Shown here: in pieces, positions 1 to 5,320 of the stretch
Layout of the letters: each line of letters opens with the position of its first letter
How positions within the stretch are numbered: the first letter of the stretch is position 1
Assembly: GCA_964620675.1 (NCBI GenBank)
Contig: CAZUJU010000088.1
Span: 1-8,442 of the forward strand
Direction: 5' to 3'
DNA: 8,442 nucleotides
Origin: CAYSFW01 sp964620675
GTDB lineage: Bacteria > Pseudomonadota > Gammaproteobacteria > UWMA-0217
The notes under the pieces: generated by a model
The model's input: only the letters and a program-made list of their open reading frames with translations
Databases searched by the model: none
What the model was told of the DNA's origin: nothing
Made by a program: the position numbers and the translations under genes

Positions 1-7
1 AAAGAAC

Positions 8-40
8 CGCTGCGCCTACAACAGGAACGGGCGCGGGTAC
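8..40 (+). other. Possible DGR variable-repeat (VR) remnant
   Basis: This stretch reads, in the frame with codons starting at 2, 5 and 8, as RCAYNRNGRGY. It resembles the asparagine/arginine-rich tail of C-type-lectin/SUMF1-like DGR target proteins. At the nucleotide level it shares the 11-mer CAACAGGAACG (19-29) with the template-like repeat (1388-1398), and CGCTGCGCC (8-16) differs from CGCTCCGCC (1374-1382) at one base. One codon is missing between the two blocks. Two differences, AAC to TAC and GAG to GGG, are adenine substitutions as expected for DGR mutagenesis, but the TCC to TGC change is not. The similarity fades after about position 40 and the frame stops soon after, within the first REP. 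It may be a degraded VR, a shard of a duplicated template, or chance. The gene it would belong to lies upstream of the window. Confidence 0.28.
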
Positions 41-59
41 GAAGCTCAATCCAGTAACT

Positions 60-142
60 GTAGGCTGGGGTGAGGAACGAACCCCAGCGTTCACGTAGCG
101 TGTGCTGCCGCGTTGGGGTTCGCCAGCTCACCCCAACCTACG
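60..142. repeat. Paired REP element (BIME-like), copy 1
   Basis: Two inverted REP units face each other. The left unit starts with GTAG at 60-63 and folds on itself through GCTGGGGT (64-71) with ACCCCAGC (81-88). The right unit holds GTTGGGGT with ACCCCAAC and ends in CTACG at 142. The left unit carries a compensated T-to-C and A-to-G change relative to the other copies, so its own hairpin is kept while long-range pairing with its partner is broken. GTAG at the foot matches the conserved tetranucleotide recognised by characterised RAYT transposases. Confidence 0.85.
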
Positions 143-183
143 AAGCTGGAAAAGCGGGTGCTGCGTCTGGAGCGGGAGTATCT

Positions 184-266
184 GTAGGCTGGGGTGAGGA
201 ACGAACCCCAGCGTTCACGTAGCGTGTGCTGCCGCGTTGGGGTTCGCCAGCTCACCCCAACCTACG
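184..266. repeat. Paired REP element (BIME-like), copy 2
   Basis: It is identical to copy 1, with GTAG at the left foot and CTACG at the right, and it keeps the same compensated left hairpin. It is the second unit of the 124-bp tandem duplication. Confidence 0.85.
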
Positions 267-304
267 AAGCTGGAAAAGCGGGTGCTGCGTCTGGAGCGGG
301 AGTC

Positions 305-391
305 GTGTAGGTTGGGGTGACGAAGGAACCCCAACAAGTCCGCAGGGTTGAATTGCGTCGTTGGGGTTCACCAGCTCACCCCAACCTACAC
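305..391. repeat. Paired REP element, copy 3, upstream of the RAYT gene
   Basis: The outer arms, 305-320 and 376-391, are perfectly complementary over 16 bp (GTGTAGGTTGGGGTGA against its reverse complement). Each half also folds separately through GTTGGGGT and ACCCCAAC. This pair ends 16 nt before the RAYT start codon, and with copy 4 on the other side it brackets the transposase gene. That is the usual layout of a REP/RAYT module. Confidence 0.9.
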
Positions 392-407
392 AAACGAGTG
401 ATTCTCG

Positions 408-944
408 ATGCGTTATCGACGTGCCGATATTCCGGGTGCCTGCTATTTCTTCACATTGAATCTAGCGGACCGCCAGCGCCGTTGGTTGACCGATCACGTC
501 GATAAGCTCCGCGAGTCGATTCGCGGCGTGAAAGGGCGCTACCCGTTTAACGTCGACGCCATCGTCGTTTTGCCGGATCACTTGCACGCGATACTGACTC
601 TCCCCGAAGGCGATGCGGATTTTTCGACGCGCTGGGCGTTGATCAAGGCCGGATTTTCACGCGCACTTAACCTGGGGGAAGCCGTCTCGCCTAGCCGCAA
701 GGCCAAGGGTGAACGCGGCATCTGGCAGCGGCGATTCTGGGAGCACCTGATACGGGATGATCGCGACTTCGCGACGCACGTCGATTACATCCACTTCAAC
801 CCCGTCAAACATGGATATGCAAAGCGGCCCGCCGAGTGGCGCTATTCCAGCATTCATCGTTACATCCGCGAAGGGATCATCGATGCCAATTGGGGATGCG
901 CGGTCGATTTCGATCAAGAGGCCTTCGGCGAACGGATGGGGTAG
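408..944 (+). CDS. REP-associated tyrosine transposase (RAYT, Y1 HUH family)
   Basis: This is a single-strand DNA endonuclease/transposase of the IS200/IS605-related Y1 family that processes REP sequences. The 178-residue length is normal for RAYTs and the protein looks intact. The metal-binding HUH motif is HLH at residues 58-60, within LPDHLHAI. The nucleophilic tyrosine is Y127 in HVDYIHFNPVKHG, and the conserved WQRRFWEHLIRDDRDF block sits at 106-121. The C-terminal EWRYSSIHRYI segment is also typical of the family. REP pairs flank the gene on both sides, and its TAG stop (942-944) is the TAG of the GTAG foot of the downstream REP. ATG 408 is chosen because the family normally begins MRYRRA-like just before the first strand. 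The ribosome-binding site is weak. The enzyme probably acts on the GTAG-footed REPs seen here, by analogy with characterised RAYTs. Confidence 0.93.
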   Translation: MRYRRADIPGACYFFTLNLADRQRRWLTDHVDKLRESIRGVKGRYPFNVDAIVVLPDHLHAILTLPEGDADFSTRWALIKAGFSRALNLGEAVSPSRKAKGERGIWQRRFWEHLIRDDRDFATHVDYIHFNPVKHGYAKRPAEWRYSSIHRYIREGIIDANWGCAVDFDQEAFGERMG

Positions 945-1023
945 GTTGGGGGCACTTGCGAACCCCAACACAGTGGTGACGACGCTTGAGCCGTTGGGGT
1001 TCACTGCGTTCACCCCAACCTAA
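941..1023. repeat. Paired REP element, copy 4, downstream of the RAYT gene
   Basis: The left unit starts with GTAG at 941-944 and supplies the RAYT stop codon. It pairs internally through GTTGGGG and CCCCAAC. The right unit ends CCCCAACCTAAG, so the terminal CTAC present in the other copies is altered to CTAA. The left arm also has GGGGGCA where others have GGGGTGA. This is the most diverged copy, and its right edge abuts the reverse transcriptase fragment. Confidence 0.85.
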
Positions 1024-1309
1024 GAAAATCGTGCCGCACCCGCGCAAGACTTTCGTGAGCGAGACGCGCGAGTGGGCGAGCTTTCTCGGTTTTGAACTCG
1101 GCCCGGGCGGGCGGCGCCGGTTGCCGGCGGATAACGTGCGCCGCTTTCGCAACCGGCTGCGTGGCTGGCGCGCGGGTACGGTCGCCGATAGTGCGGTCGA
1201 GGGGCGTGTGGGTGCGTGGATCGCACACGCTGCGCACGCCGACACGTGGCGCCTGCGCCACGACATCTTCCGCGGTGGCTGGTTCGATTCGGTCATCGCC
1301 GGGGCCTGA
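1022..1309 (+). pseudogene. C-terminal fragment of a DGR-type reverse transcriptase
   Basis: The open frame gives about 95 residues matching the end of reverse transcriptases from diversity-generating retroelements and close group II-like relatives. It shows PHPRKTFV, followed by a FLGFEL motif, a basic stretch with DNVRRFRNRLR, and the distinctive tail WIAHAAHADTWRLR. Full-length family members run roughly 330-400 residues, with fingers, palm and the YxDD catalytic box before this point. None of that is present between 1 and 1022. Homology begins exactly where REP pair 4 ends, so the N-terminal three quarters were lost or separated by a REP/RAYT-linked rearrangement. No start codon or ribosome-binding site fits. 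The product would lack the catalytic core and be inactive. A group II intron maturase remnant is an alternative, but the template-like repeat 22 nt downstream favours a DGR. Confidence 0.7.
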
Positions 1310-1331
1310 CGGGGCCCCTCGTCGTCGGCGG

Positions 1332-1442
1332 GTGGTTCGCGGCGGCGCCTGGAACAACAAACCAGACAACGCCCGCTCCGCCAACCGCAACAGGAACGAG
1401 CCGGACAACCGCAACAACAACTTCGGTTTCCGTCTCGCCAGT
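1332..1442 (+). repeat. Putative DGR template repeat (TR)
   Basis: In the frame starting at 1332 the DNA spells VVRGGAWNNKPDNARSAN and then continues with RNRNEPDNRNNNFGFRLAS. This is the classic C-terminal signature of C-type-lectin/SUMF1-fold DGR targets. Ten asparagine codons are all AAC, and adenine-rich AAC codons at future variable positions are the hallmark of a template repeat. The frame upstream is just the shadow of the reverse transcriptase and has no plausible start of its own, so this is not a protein gene here. It starts 22 nt after the RT stop. In an intact DGR this RNA would be copied with adenine mutagenesis into a target gene's variable repeat. The main alternative is a stranded 3' end of a SUMF1-like gene. 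Confidence 0.6.
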
Positions 1443-1459
1443 ACGCTCGTGCGCCGGAA

Positions 1460-1483
1460 CCGGGGCGGCCAAGGCCGCCTCGG
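1460..1483 (+). other. GC-rich hairpin after the template-like repeat
   Basis: Bases 1460-1470 pair with 1473-1483 as an 11-bp stem with one G-U wobble. The core is GGCGGCC-AA-GGCCGCC, with CCG/CGG at the base. If the last C-G pair stays open, the loop is CAAG. There is no T-tract after it, so it is not a convincing intrinsic terminator. Several DGRs have a GC-rich hairpin just beyond the 3' end of the variable repeat that aids retrohoming. A structure of that kind lying 17 nt after the repeat is suggestive, but the role is inferred. Confidence 0.5.
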
Positions 1484-1504
1484 GCGAGCACCGGAACGTC
1501 CAGG

Positions 1505-1786
1505 CCCCCGATCGGTCGACTGCTCGGTCGGGGTTACAAGGAATACGACCTGCTCGGCATGCGGGAAGACACCGGGCCCCAGCGCTATAAGCTCCAGTGG
1601 GGCAAGGGCCGCCGCGAAACCGTGCAGTGGGTTGGATATCGGTTGAAAGGCAGACTGTTGCCGTTGTTAGTGGCGAGAAAGCTCAAGGCGCTGATCCGTG
1701 CGAAGTCGCGGTTAGCGACTCACGGCGCCCAACCGTTGCACGCGGGGCGCGTAAATGAGGAACATGCCGAAACACGTAGTCGCTGA
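1505..1786 (+). pseudogene. C-terminal fragment resembling a GNAT/BioF2-like (CelD-type) acyltransferase
   Basis: The frame ending at the TGA at 1784-1786 reads GRGYKEYDLLG, then a RYKLQWGKGRRETVQWVGYR block and a basic tail with KLKALIRAK. The (E/F)YDLLG followed by RYKxxWG pattern is the usual end of Acetyltransf_6/FemAB-like N-acyltransferases linked to polysaccharide or cell-surface biosynthesis. Only about 90 residues show this, whereas full proteins run 300-400. Upstream, the same frame runs through the template-like repeat and has no family resemblance, so the N-terminal part is missing. The family call is from pattern memory and is tentative. It is another sign that this stretch is assembled from broken genes. 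Confidence 0.38.
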
Positions 1787-1964
1787 GAAGACGGCGCGTT
1801 TCGAGTTTTTAGTGGGCGCGAATCAATGATCCGCGACACCGGCTTACATTCGGTGTAAACGCTCGGTGCGCGTACCCTTCAATCGGCGGACAAGGGAAGG
1901 CTAACGGGAGTAACCCCGTTAGCGCGACCCATTCTTACTGCGTACAGCCGGCCGCCGCTTTGGT
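1787..1964. other. Gene-free spacer between the remnants and the OMP gene
   Basis: I see no coding region here. It contains two small hairpins: ACACCG (1836-1841) with CGGTGT (1851-1856), and the stronger stem at 1900-1923 listed separately. It lies at the 3' ends of both flanking coding stretches, so it is more likely to hold transcription end signals than promoters. Confidence 0.5.
1900..1923 (-). terminator. Hairpin downstream of the outer-membrane gene, possible terminator
   Basis: GCTAACGGG (1900-1908) pairs perfectly with CCCGTTAGC (1915-1923) around a 6-nt loop. It lies 42 nt past the stop codon of the minus-strand gene. Neither side has a real T-tract, so it may be a Rho-dependent end, a transcript-stabilising stem, or a bidirectional structure rather than a textbook intrinsic terminator. 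Confidence 0.4.
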
Positions 1965-3140
1965 TTATTTCAAGCGGTACCTAACGTCGAAGAAGGTCTG
2001 GAGGTCGGTTTCGTCGTTGCCGTTGCCTTTGATGTCATCGTCGATCTTGATGACCGACACCGTCGCTCCCGCGGCGATTCGGTTGGTCAGGTAGTAGCGC
2101 AGCGTGGTGGATAGCGCGTTCGTTGTGATGTCCTTGCCACCGCCGCCGGCATTCAGATGGTCGAAGTTCCAGCGGTTTTCCCAGTCGATGCGGTCGGACA
2201 CCTCGTAGGTGTAGGTCATGCGGTTGCGCCAGAGTTGGTCGGTGTCGTCGCCCCAGATGGTCGAGAACGAGGCGGTGTTGATGAACTGCGAACGGTAGCC
2301 GAACGGCCGCGCGTATTCGAATTCGAGATCGATGGCCGGATCGCCGCTTTCACCATTGAAATCCTGCACCACGACGCTTGGTCCGCCGCGGACGACCCAG
2401 CCGTGTTTACGCACGCTGATGCGTTCTTCGTCGAGCACCCGGTTCATATGCACCACGCCGGCCGCGCCGAGGGCACCGCTCTTGAGCACGCCGGCGGTTG
2501 CCAGGACCTTTTCCATGTCTGATATCCACTGGGCCTGGTACTCCTCGGCGCCGTAGCGTCCGCGGTATTCGGCACGTCGGGCGACGATGCGGGCCAGTTC
2601 GAGGTAGGTGGCGTCGGAAATCGGACCAGCGATCACGCCGTGCTCGCGCAGTTCTTCTTCGAATCGCAGCACATACGCGAGTGGAGTGGCGTCGATGACG
2701 CGGCCGTAACCCAGGCCGCCACCGACCTTGACGAACACGTCGTCGGCGTCGTCGCGATAGCTCGATTCGCCCGCGGCGTACCAAAACAGCGGCTCGCGGT
2801 TCTGAAAGTAGTTGTCGATATTCCCGCGCAGGTTGGCGAGGTAGTTTTCCTGGTCGGGGTCGGCCTTATTGGGGCCACGACTCATGTTGGCCTGGCCGTC
2901 GAACAGCAGGCGCCAATTCCTCGGTAAGGAGTTGAAGTTGTAGTCGTAGTCGCCTTGCAGTCTCAGGTCGTAACTGGTTCGTTCCTGGTTACCGGTCTTG
3001 GACGAGAATCGGCCGTCGACAAACGCTTGCTCGTAGGTGCTGGTCGGGTCGAGGAAATCGGTGAGTTCGATGGCGTTCACGGTGCTGGCGGTGCCGGCAA
3101 TCGAGAGTGCAATCGCGGTAGCGAGGTTGAGTCTGCTCAT
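1965..3140 (-). CDS. Putative outer-membrane beta-barrel protein, function unknown
   Basis: This encodes 391 residues with a clear Sec signal peptide: a basic start MSRLN, a hydrophobic core and a likely cleavage after VNA at residue 23. The mature part alternates polar and aromatic residues in strand-like runs (for example SYDLRLQGDYDYNF, WRLLFDGQANMS, TNALSTTLRYYL and VIKIDDDI) and ends in FFDVRYRLK, all as expected for a barrel with long polar extracellular loops. Residues 155-240 look helical (FEEELREHG, LELARIVARRAEY, YQAQWISDMEKVL) and may form a plug or periplasmic insertion after the GGGLGYGRVIDATPLA motif (140-155). The start at 3140 is preferred over a frame-open position at 3407: it places the signal peptide at the N-terminus and has GGAG (minus strand, 3148-3151) 7 nt upstream. 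The gene stands alone, divergent from the oxidoreductase operon. I do not recognise a named family, so the substrate or role is unknown. Confidence 0.75.
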   Translation of the reverse strand: MSRLNLATAIALSIAGTASTVNAIELTDFLDPTSTYEQAFVDGRFSSKTGNQERTSYDLRLQGDYDYNFNSLPRNWRLLFDGQANMSRGPNKADPDQENYLANLRGNIDNYFQNREPLFWYAAGESSYRDDADDVFVKVGGGLGYGRVIDATPLAYVLRFEEELREHGVIAGPISDATYLELARIVARRAEYRGRYGAEEYQAQWISDMEKVLATAGVLKSGALGAAGVVHMNRVLDEERISVRKHGWVVRGGPSVVVQDFNGESGDPAIDLEFEYARPFGYRSQFINTASFSTIWGDDTDQLWRNRMTYTYEVSDRIDWENRWNFDHLNAGGGGKDITTNALSTTLRYYLTNRIAAGATVSVIKIDDDIKGNGNDETDLQTFFDVRYRLK

Positions 3141-3481
3141 TGTGTTGCTCCATATTTCTTGTGTTAAAAAGACACACTTTTCCGCATTCCTGAGTCGCTG
3201 CGGTATCGTGTTGAGGCCGATTCGCAACGGTCTCCTACGAAAGGATACGGAGTGGATCACTAATTGTGAATCAAATGGGATATTCGTCACATTGTTTTTC
3301 AGTGCTTGGCGTATAAGTATTCCCGACAGGGCGAGCGTGTTGTGAATGCGCAACGGCGACGACCGGCGGTTTTTCGGCGCTGAGCGGCGCGAGGCCTGGG
3401 TCGTCACAGTGGTCGCTGGCGTGAGAACCGACTACTCTCTTTGCACGGCTAATCTGCCGGGCGCGGACGTGAGGGGAAGCA
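3141..3481. promoter_or_regulatory. Divergent intergenic region upstream of the OMP gene and the oxidoreductase operon
   Basis: This 341-bp spacer should carry promoters for both divergent units. It is visibly more AT-rich around 3150-3320 than the genes. A plus-strand TATAAG at 3312-3317 could be a -10 box, but no good -35 lies at 16-18 nt before it, with only TTGTTT at 3292-3297, 14 nt away. An imperfect inverted pair, TGTGA (3265-3269) and TCACA (3287-3291), is spaced too widely for a CRP-type site. AGGGG at 3473-3477 serves as the ribosome-binding site of the first operon gene. No specific regulator can be named. Confidence 0.4.
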
Positions 3482-4063
3482 ATGTTCCAGATTCGAATTC
3501 ATGGCCGGGGTGGCCAGGGCGTGGTGACTGCGGCCGAAATGCTCTCGATTGCAGCCTTCCTTGAGGGCCGTTATTCGCAAGCCTTTCCGAGCTTCGGTTC
3601 GGAGCGGATGGGGGCGCCGGTGATGGCCTTCTGCCGTATCGATGATAAAGAGATCCGGCTCCGCGAACCGGTGATGGAACCCGACGCGTTGATTATTCAG
3701 GACACCACGCTGCTGCATCAGGTCAACCTGTTCGAGGGGCTGTCCGACCACGGTTTTATCCTGATCAACTCCACCCGCAGCCTGGAAGATCTGGGGCTTG
3801 ACGAGTTTCTGCGCGACCATCCAGGCGACAAGCTGGTGACCGTTCCCGCCACGGAGCTGGCGTTGAAGCATGTCGGTCGACCGGTTCCGAATGCCGCACT
3901 GCTCGGCGGTTTCGCTGCCATCAGCGGGCGCCTCGGGCTGGAGTCCGTCGAAGCCGCGATTCGCGATCGATTTTCGGGCAAGATCGCTGACGGCAACGTC
4001 GCCGCGGCGCGCGCGGCCTTTGCCGCGGTCCAACCTAACGTCACCGGGGTCGTCCCATGCTGA
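3482..4063 (+). CDS. porG: 2-oxoacid:acceptor oxidoreductase, gamma subunit
   Basis: This is the gamma subunit of a pyruvate/2-oxoacid:ferredoxin oxidoreductase, which oxidatively decarboxylates a 2-oxoacid to its acyl-CoA with low-potential electrons. The 193-residue length is normal for a separate gamma chain. Family hallmarks are GRGGQGVVTAAE (8-19), AFPSFGSERMGAPV (34-47) and NAALLGGFAA (137-146). The gamma domain is thought to help bind CoA. Its ribosome-binding site AGGGG lies a few bases upstream. The stop overlaps the next gene's start in ATGCTGA (4057-4063), which indicates translational coupling. The symbol is used in the family sense: the substrate could be pyruvate, phenylglyoxylate or a branched-chain 2-oxoacid, and sequence reading alone does not decide. 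Confidence 0.92.
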   Translation: MFQIRIHGRGGQGVVTAAEMLSIAAFLEGRYSQAFPSFGSERMGAPVMAFCRIDDKEIRLREPVMEPDALIIQDTTLLHQVNLFEGLSDHGFILINSTRSLEDLGLDEFLRDHPGDKLVTVPATELALKHVGRPVPNAALLGGFAAISGRLGLESVEAAIRDRFSGKIADGNVAAARAAFAAVQPNVTGVVPC

Positions 4064-5310
4064 AACAAACCGAAGGTTCACGCGCCGTCGCCGAGGCCGT
4101 GGCGCTGTGCCGCCCCGAGGTGATCTGCGCTTATCCGATCACACCGCAGACCCACATTGTCGAAAACCTCGGCCAGATGGTGAAGGCGGGCGAGGTCGGC
4201 AATTGCGAATTCATCAACGTCGAGTCCGAATTCGCCGCGCTGTCGGTGGCGATCGGCGCGAGCGCGACGGGGGCGCGGTCTTACACCGCGACCGCGAGTC
4301 AGGGCCTGCTGTTCATGGCCGAGGCGGTCTATAACGCCTCCGGCCTCGGCTTGCCAATCGTGATGACGGTCGGCAACCGCGCCATCGGCGCGCCGATCAA
4401 CATCTGGAACGACCAACAGGACTCAATGTCGATGCGCGACGCGGGCTGGATTCAGCTCTACGCCGAGACCAACCAGGAGGCGGTCGATCTGCACATTCAG
4501 GCCTTCAAGCTGGCCGAGGCGTTATCGGTGCCGGTGATGGTGTGCATGGACGGCTTCATCCTCACCCACGCCTACGAACGCGTGGACATTCCGACCCAGG
4601 CGCAGGTCGATGCCTTTTTGCCGCCGTTCGAGCCGCGCCAGGTGCTTGATCCGGCCGAGCCGGTGACGATCGGCGCGATGGTTGGACCGGAGGCGTACAC
4701 CGAGGTGCGCTACCTCGCGCACTACCGGCAGATGCAGGCGCTGTGGATGATTCCAGAGCTTGCCGAAGAATTCGAGAGTGCGTTCGGCCGCGCTTCCGGC
4801 GGGCTGATCCACGGCTACCGTGCCGAGGACGCCGAGACGTTGGTGGTCGCGCTGGGCTCGGTCAACGGGACCATCAAGGACGTGGTCGATGAGTTGCGCG
4901 ATGGCGGCATGGCGATCGGTTCGATCTCGATCTGCTCGTTCCGCCCATTCCCGATGAAGGCCTTGCGGGAGGCGCTGACCGGTGCGAGACGGTTTGTTGT
5001 ACTCGAAAAATCGATTGCGGTCGGCATCGGCGGCATCGTTGCGACCAACGTGCGGATGGCCATGACCGGGCAACAGCTGAAAGGCTACACCGTGATTGCC
5101 GGTCTCGGCGGTCGGGCGATCACCCGGCCGTCGTTGCGGGAGCTGTTTCACAAGGCGCATCGCGATGCACTACAACCGGTGACCTTTCTCGACCTGAATC
5201 AGAACGTGGTGCACCGCGAGATCGAGCGCTTGGAGTCGAAACGGCGCTCGGGTCCCATCGCAGAAAATATTTTGCGCGATATCGGCGTCGTCGCCGACCA
5301 CATCGGCTAA
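4057..5310 (+). CDS. porA: 2-oxoacid:acceptor oxidoreductase, alpha subunit
   Basis: The alpha subunit provides the pyrimidine-binding face for thiamine diphosphate together with the beta chain. At 417 residues it has full family length. The N-terminal domain shows AYPITPQTHIVE (25-36), the glutamate-bearing NVESEFAAL (54-62) for cofactor activation, and TATASQGLLFMAEA (77-90). The middle has GAPINIWNDQQDSMSMRDAGW (111-131), and VGPEAYTEVRYLAH (209-222) resembles the PorA linker. The C-terminal transketolase-like domain II contains VVALGSVNGTIKDVV (263-277) and VLEKSIAVGIGG (315-326). It begins inside the gamma gene's stop and is followed 10 nt later by the beta gene. Alpha and gamma split into separate chains is the archaeal/anaerobic-type arrangement, not the single-chain NifJ type of enterobacteria. 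Substrate remains open between pyruvate and phenylglyoxylate-like acids. Confidence 0.93.
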   Translation: MLKQTEGSRAVAEAVALCRPEVICAYPITPQTHIVENLGQMVKAGEVGNCEFINVESEFAALSVAIGASATGARSYTATASQGLLFMAEAVYNASGLGLPIVMTVGNRAIGAPINIWNDQQDSMSMRDAGWIQLYAETNQEAVDLHIQAFKLAEALSVPVMVCMDGFILTHAYERVDIPTQAQVDAFLPPFEPRQVLDPAEPVTIGAMVGPEAYTEVRYLAHYRQMQALWMIPELAEEFESAFGRASGGLIHGYRAEDAETLVVALGSVNGTIKDVVDELRDGGMAIGSISICSFRPFPMKALREALTGARRFVVLEKSIAVGIGGIVATNVRMAMTGQQLKGYTVIAGLGGRAITRPSLRELFHKAHRDALQPVTFLDLNQNVVHREIERLESKRRSGPIAENILRDIGVVADHIG

Positions 5311-5320
5311 CGGAGCACTC

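Larger units (their letters stand above)
60..303. repeat. Perfect tandem duplication carrying REP pairs 1 and 2
   Basis: Positions 60-179 recur without a mismatch at 184-303, a period of 124 bp. Each copy contains a REP pair plus a 37-nt tail (143-179 and 267-303). Perfect identity over 120 bp implies a recent duplication. The tail does not occur beside the other REP pairs, so it is flanking DNA copied along with the REP pair. In one frame it reads LEKRVLRLERE, but this is too short to assign. Confidence 0.95.

Noticed and set aside
60..391. Repeated units at the left end as a CRISPR array.
   Set aside because: The repeats are inverted pairs with hairpins and GTAG feet, the two tandem copies are identical including the would-be spacer, and the same element recurs singly at 941 and 6337. 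They are REP/BIME elements.
1092..1646. A 184-codon open frame containing the asparagine-rich SUMF1-like segment as a real protein.
   Set aside because: Its first 75 codons are an out-of-frame shadow of the RT fragment with no family resemblance, and after the repeat the frame is low-complexity arginine-rich sequence. The segment is better explained as a template repeat.
1900..1923. GCTAAC...GTTAGC inverted repeat as an integron attC site.
   Set aside because: It is only 24 nt with a 6-nt loop, lacks the inner L/R simple sites and bulged bases, and no integrase or cassette array is present.
3261..3291. FNR or CRP operator in the divergent promoter region.
   Set aside because: ATCAA at 3269-3273 has no matching TTGAT half at FNR spacing, and TGTGA/TCACA are 17 nt apart rather than the 6 nt of a CRP site.
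3141..3407. N-terminal extension of the outer-membrane protein up to 3407.
   Set aside because: The extra 89 codons lack any recognisable feature and would bury the signal peptide internally. The ATG at 3140 has a good GGAG site.
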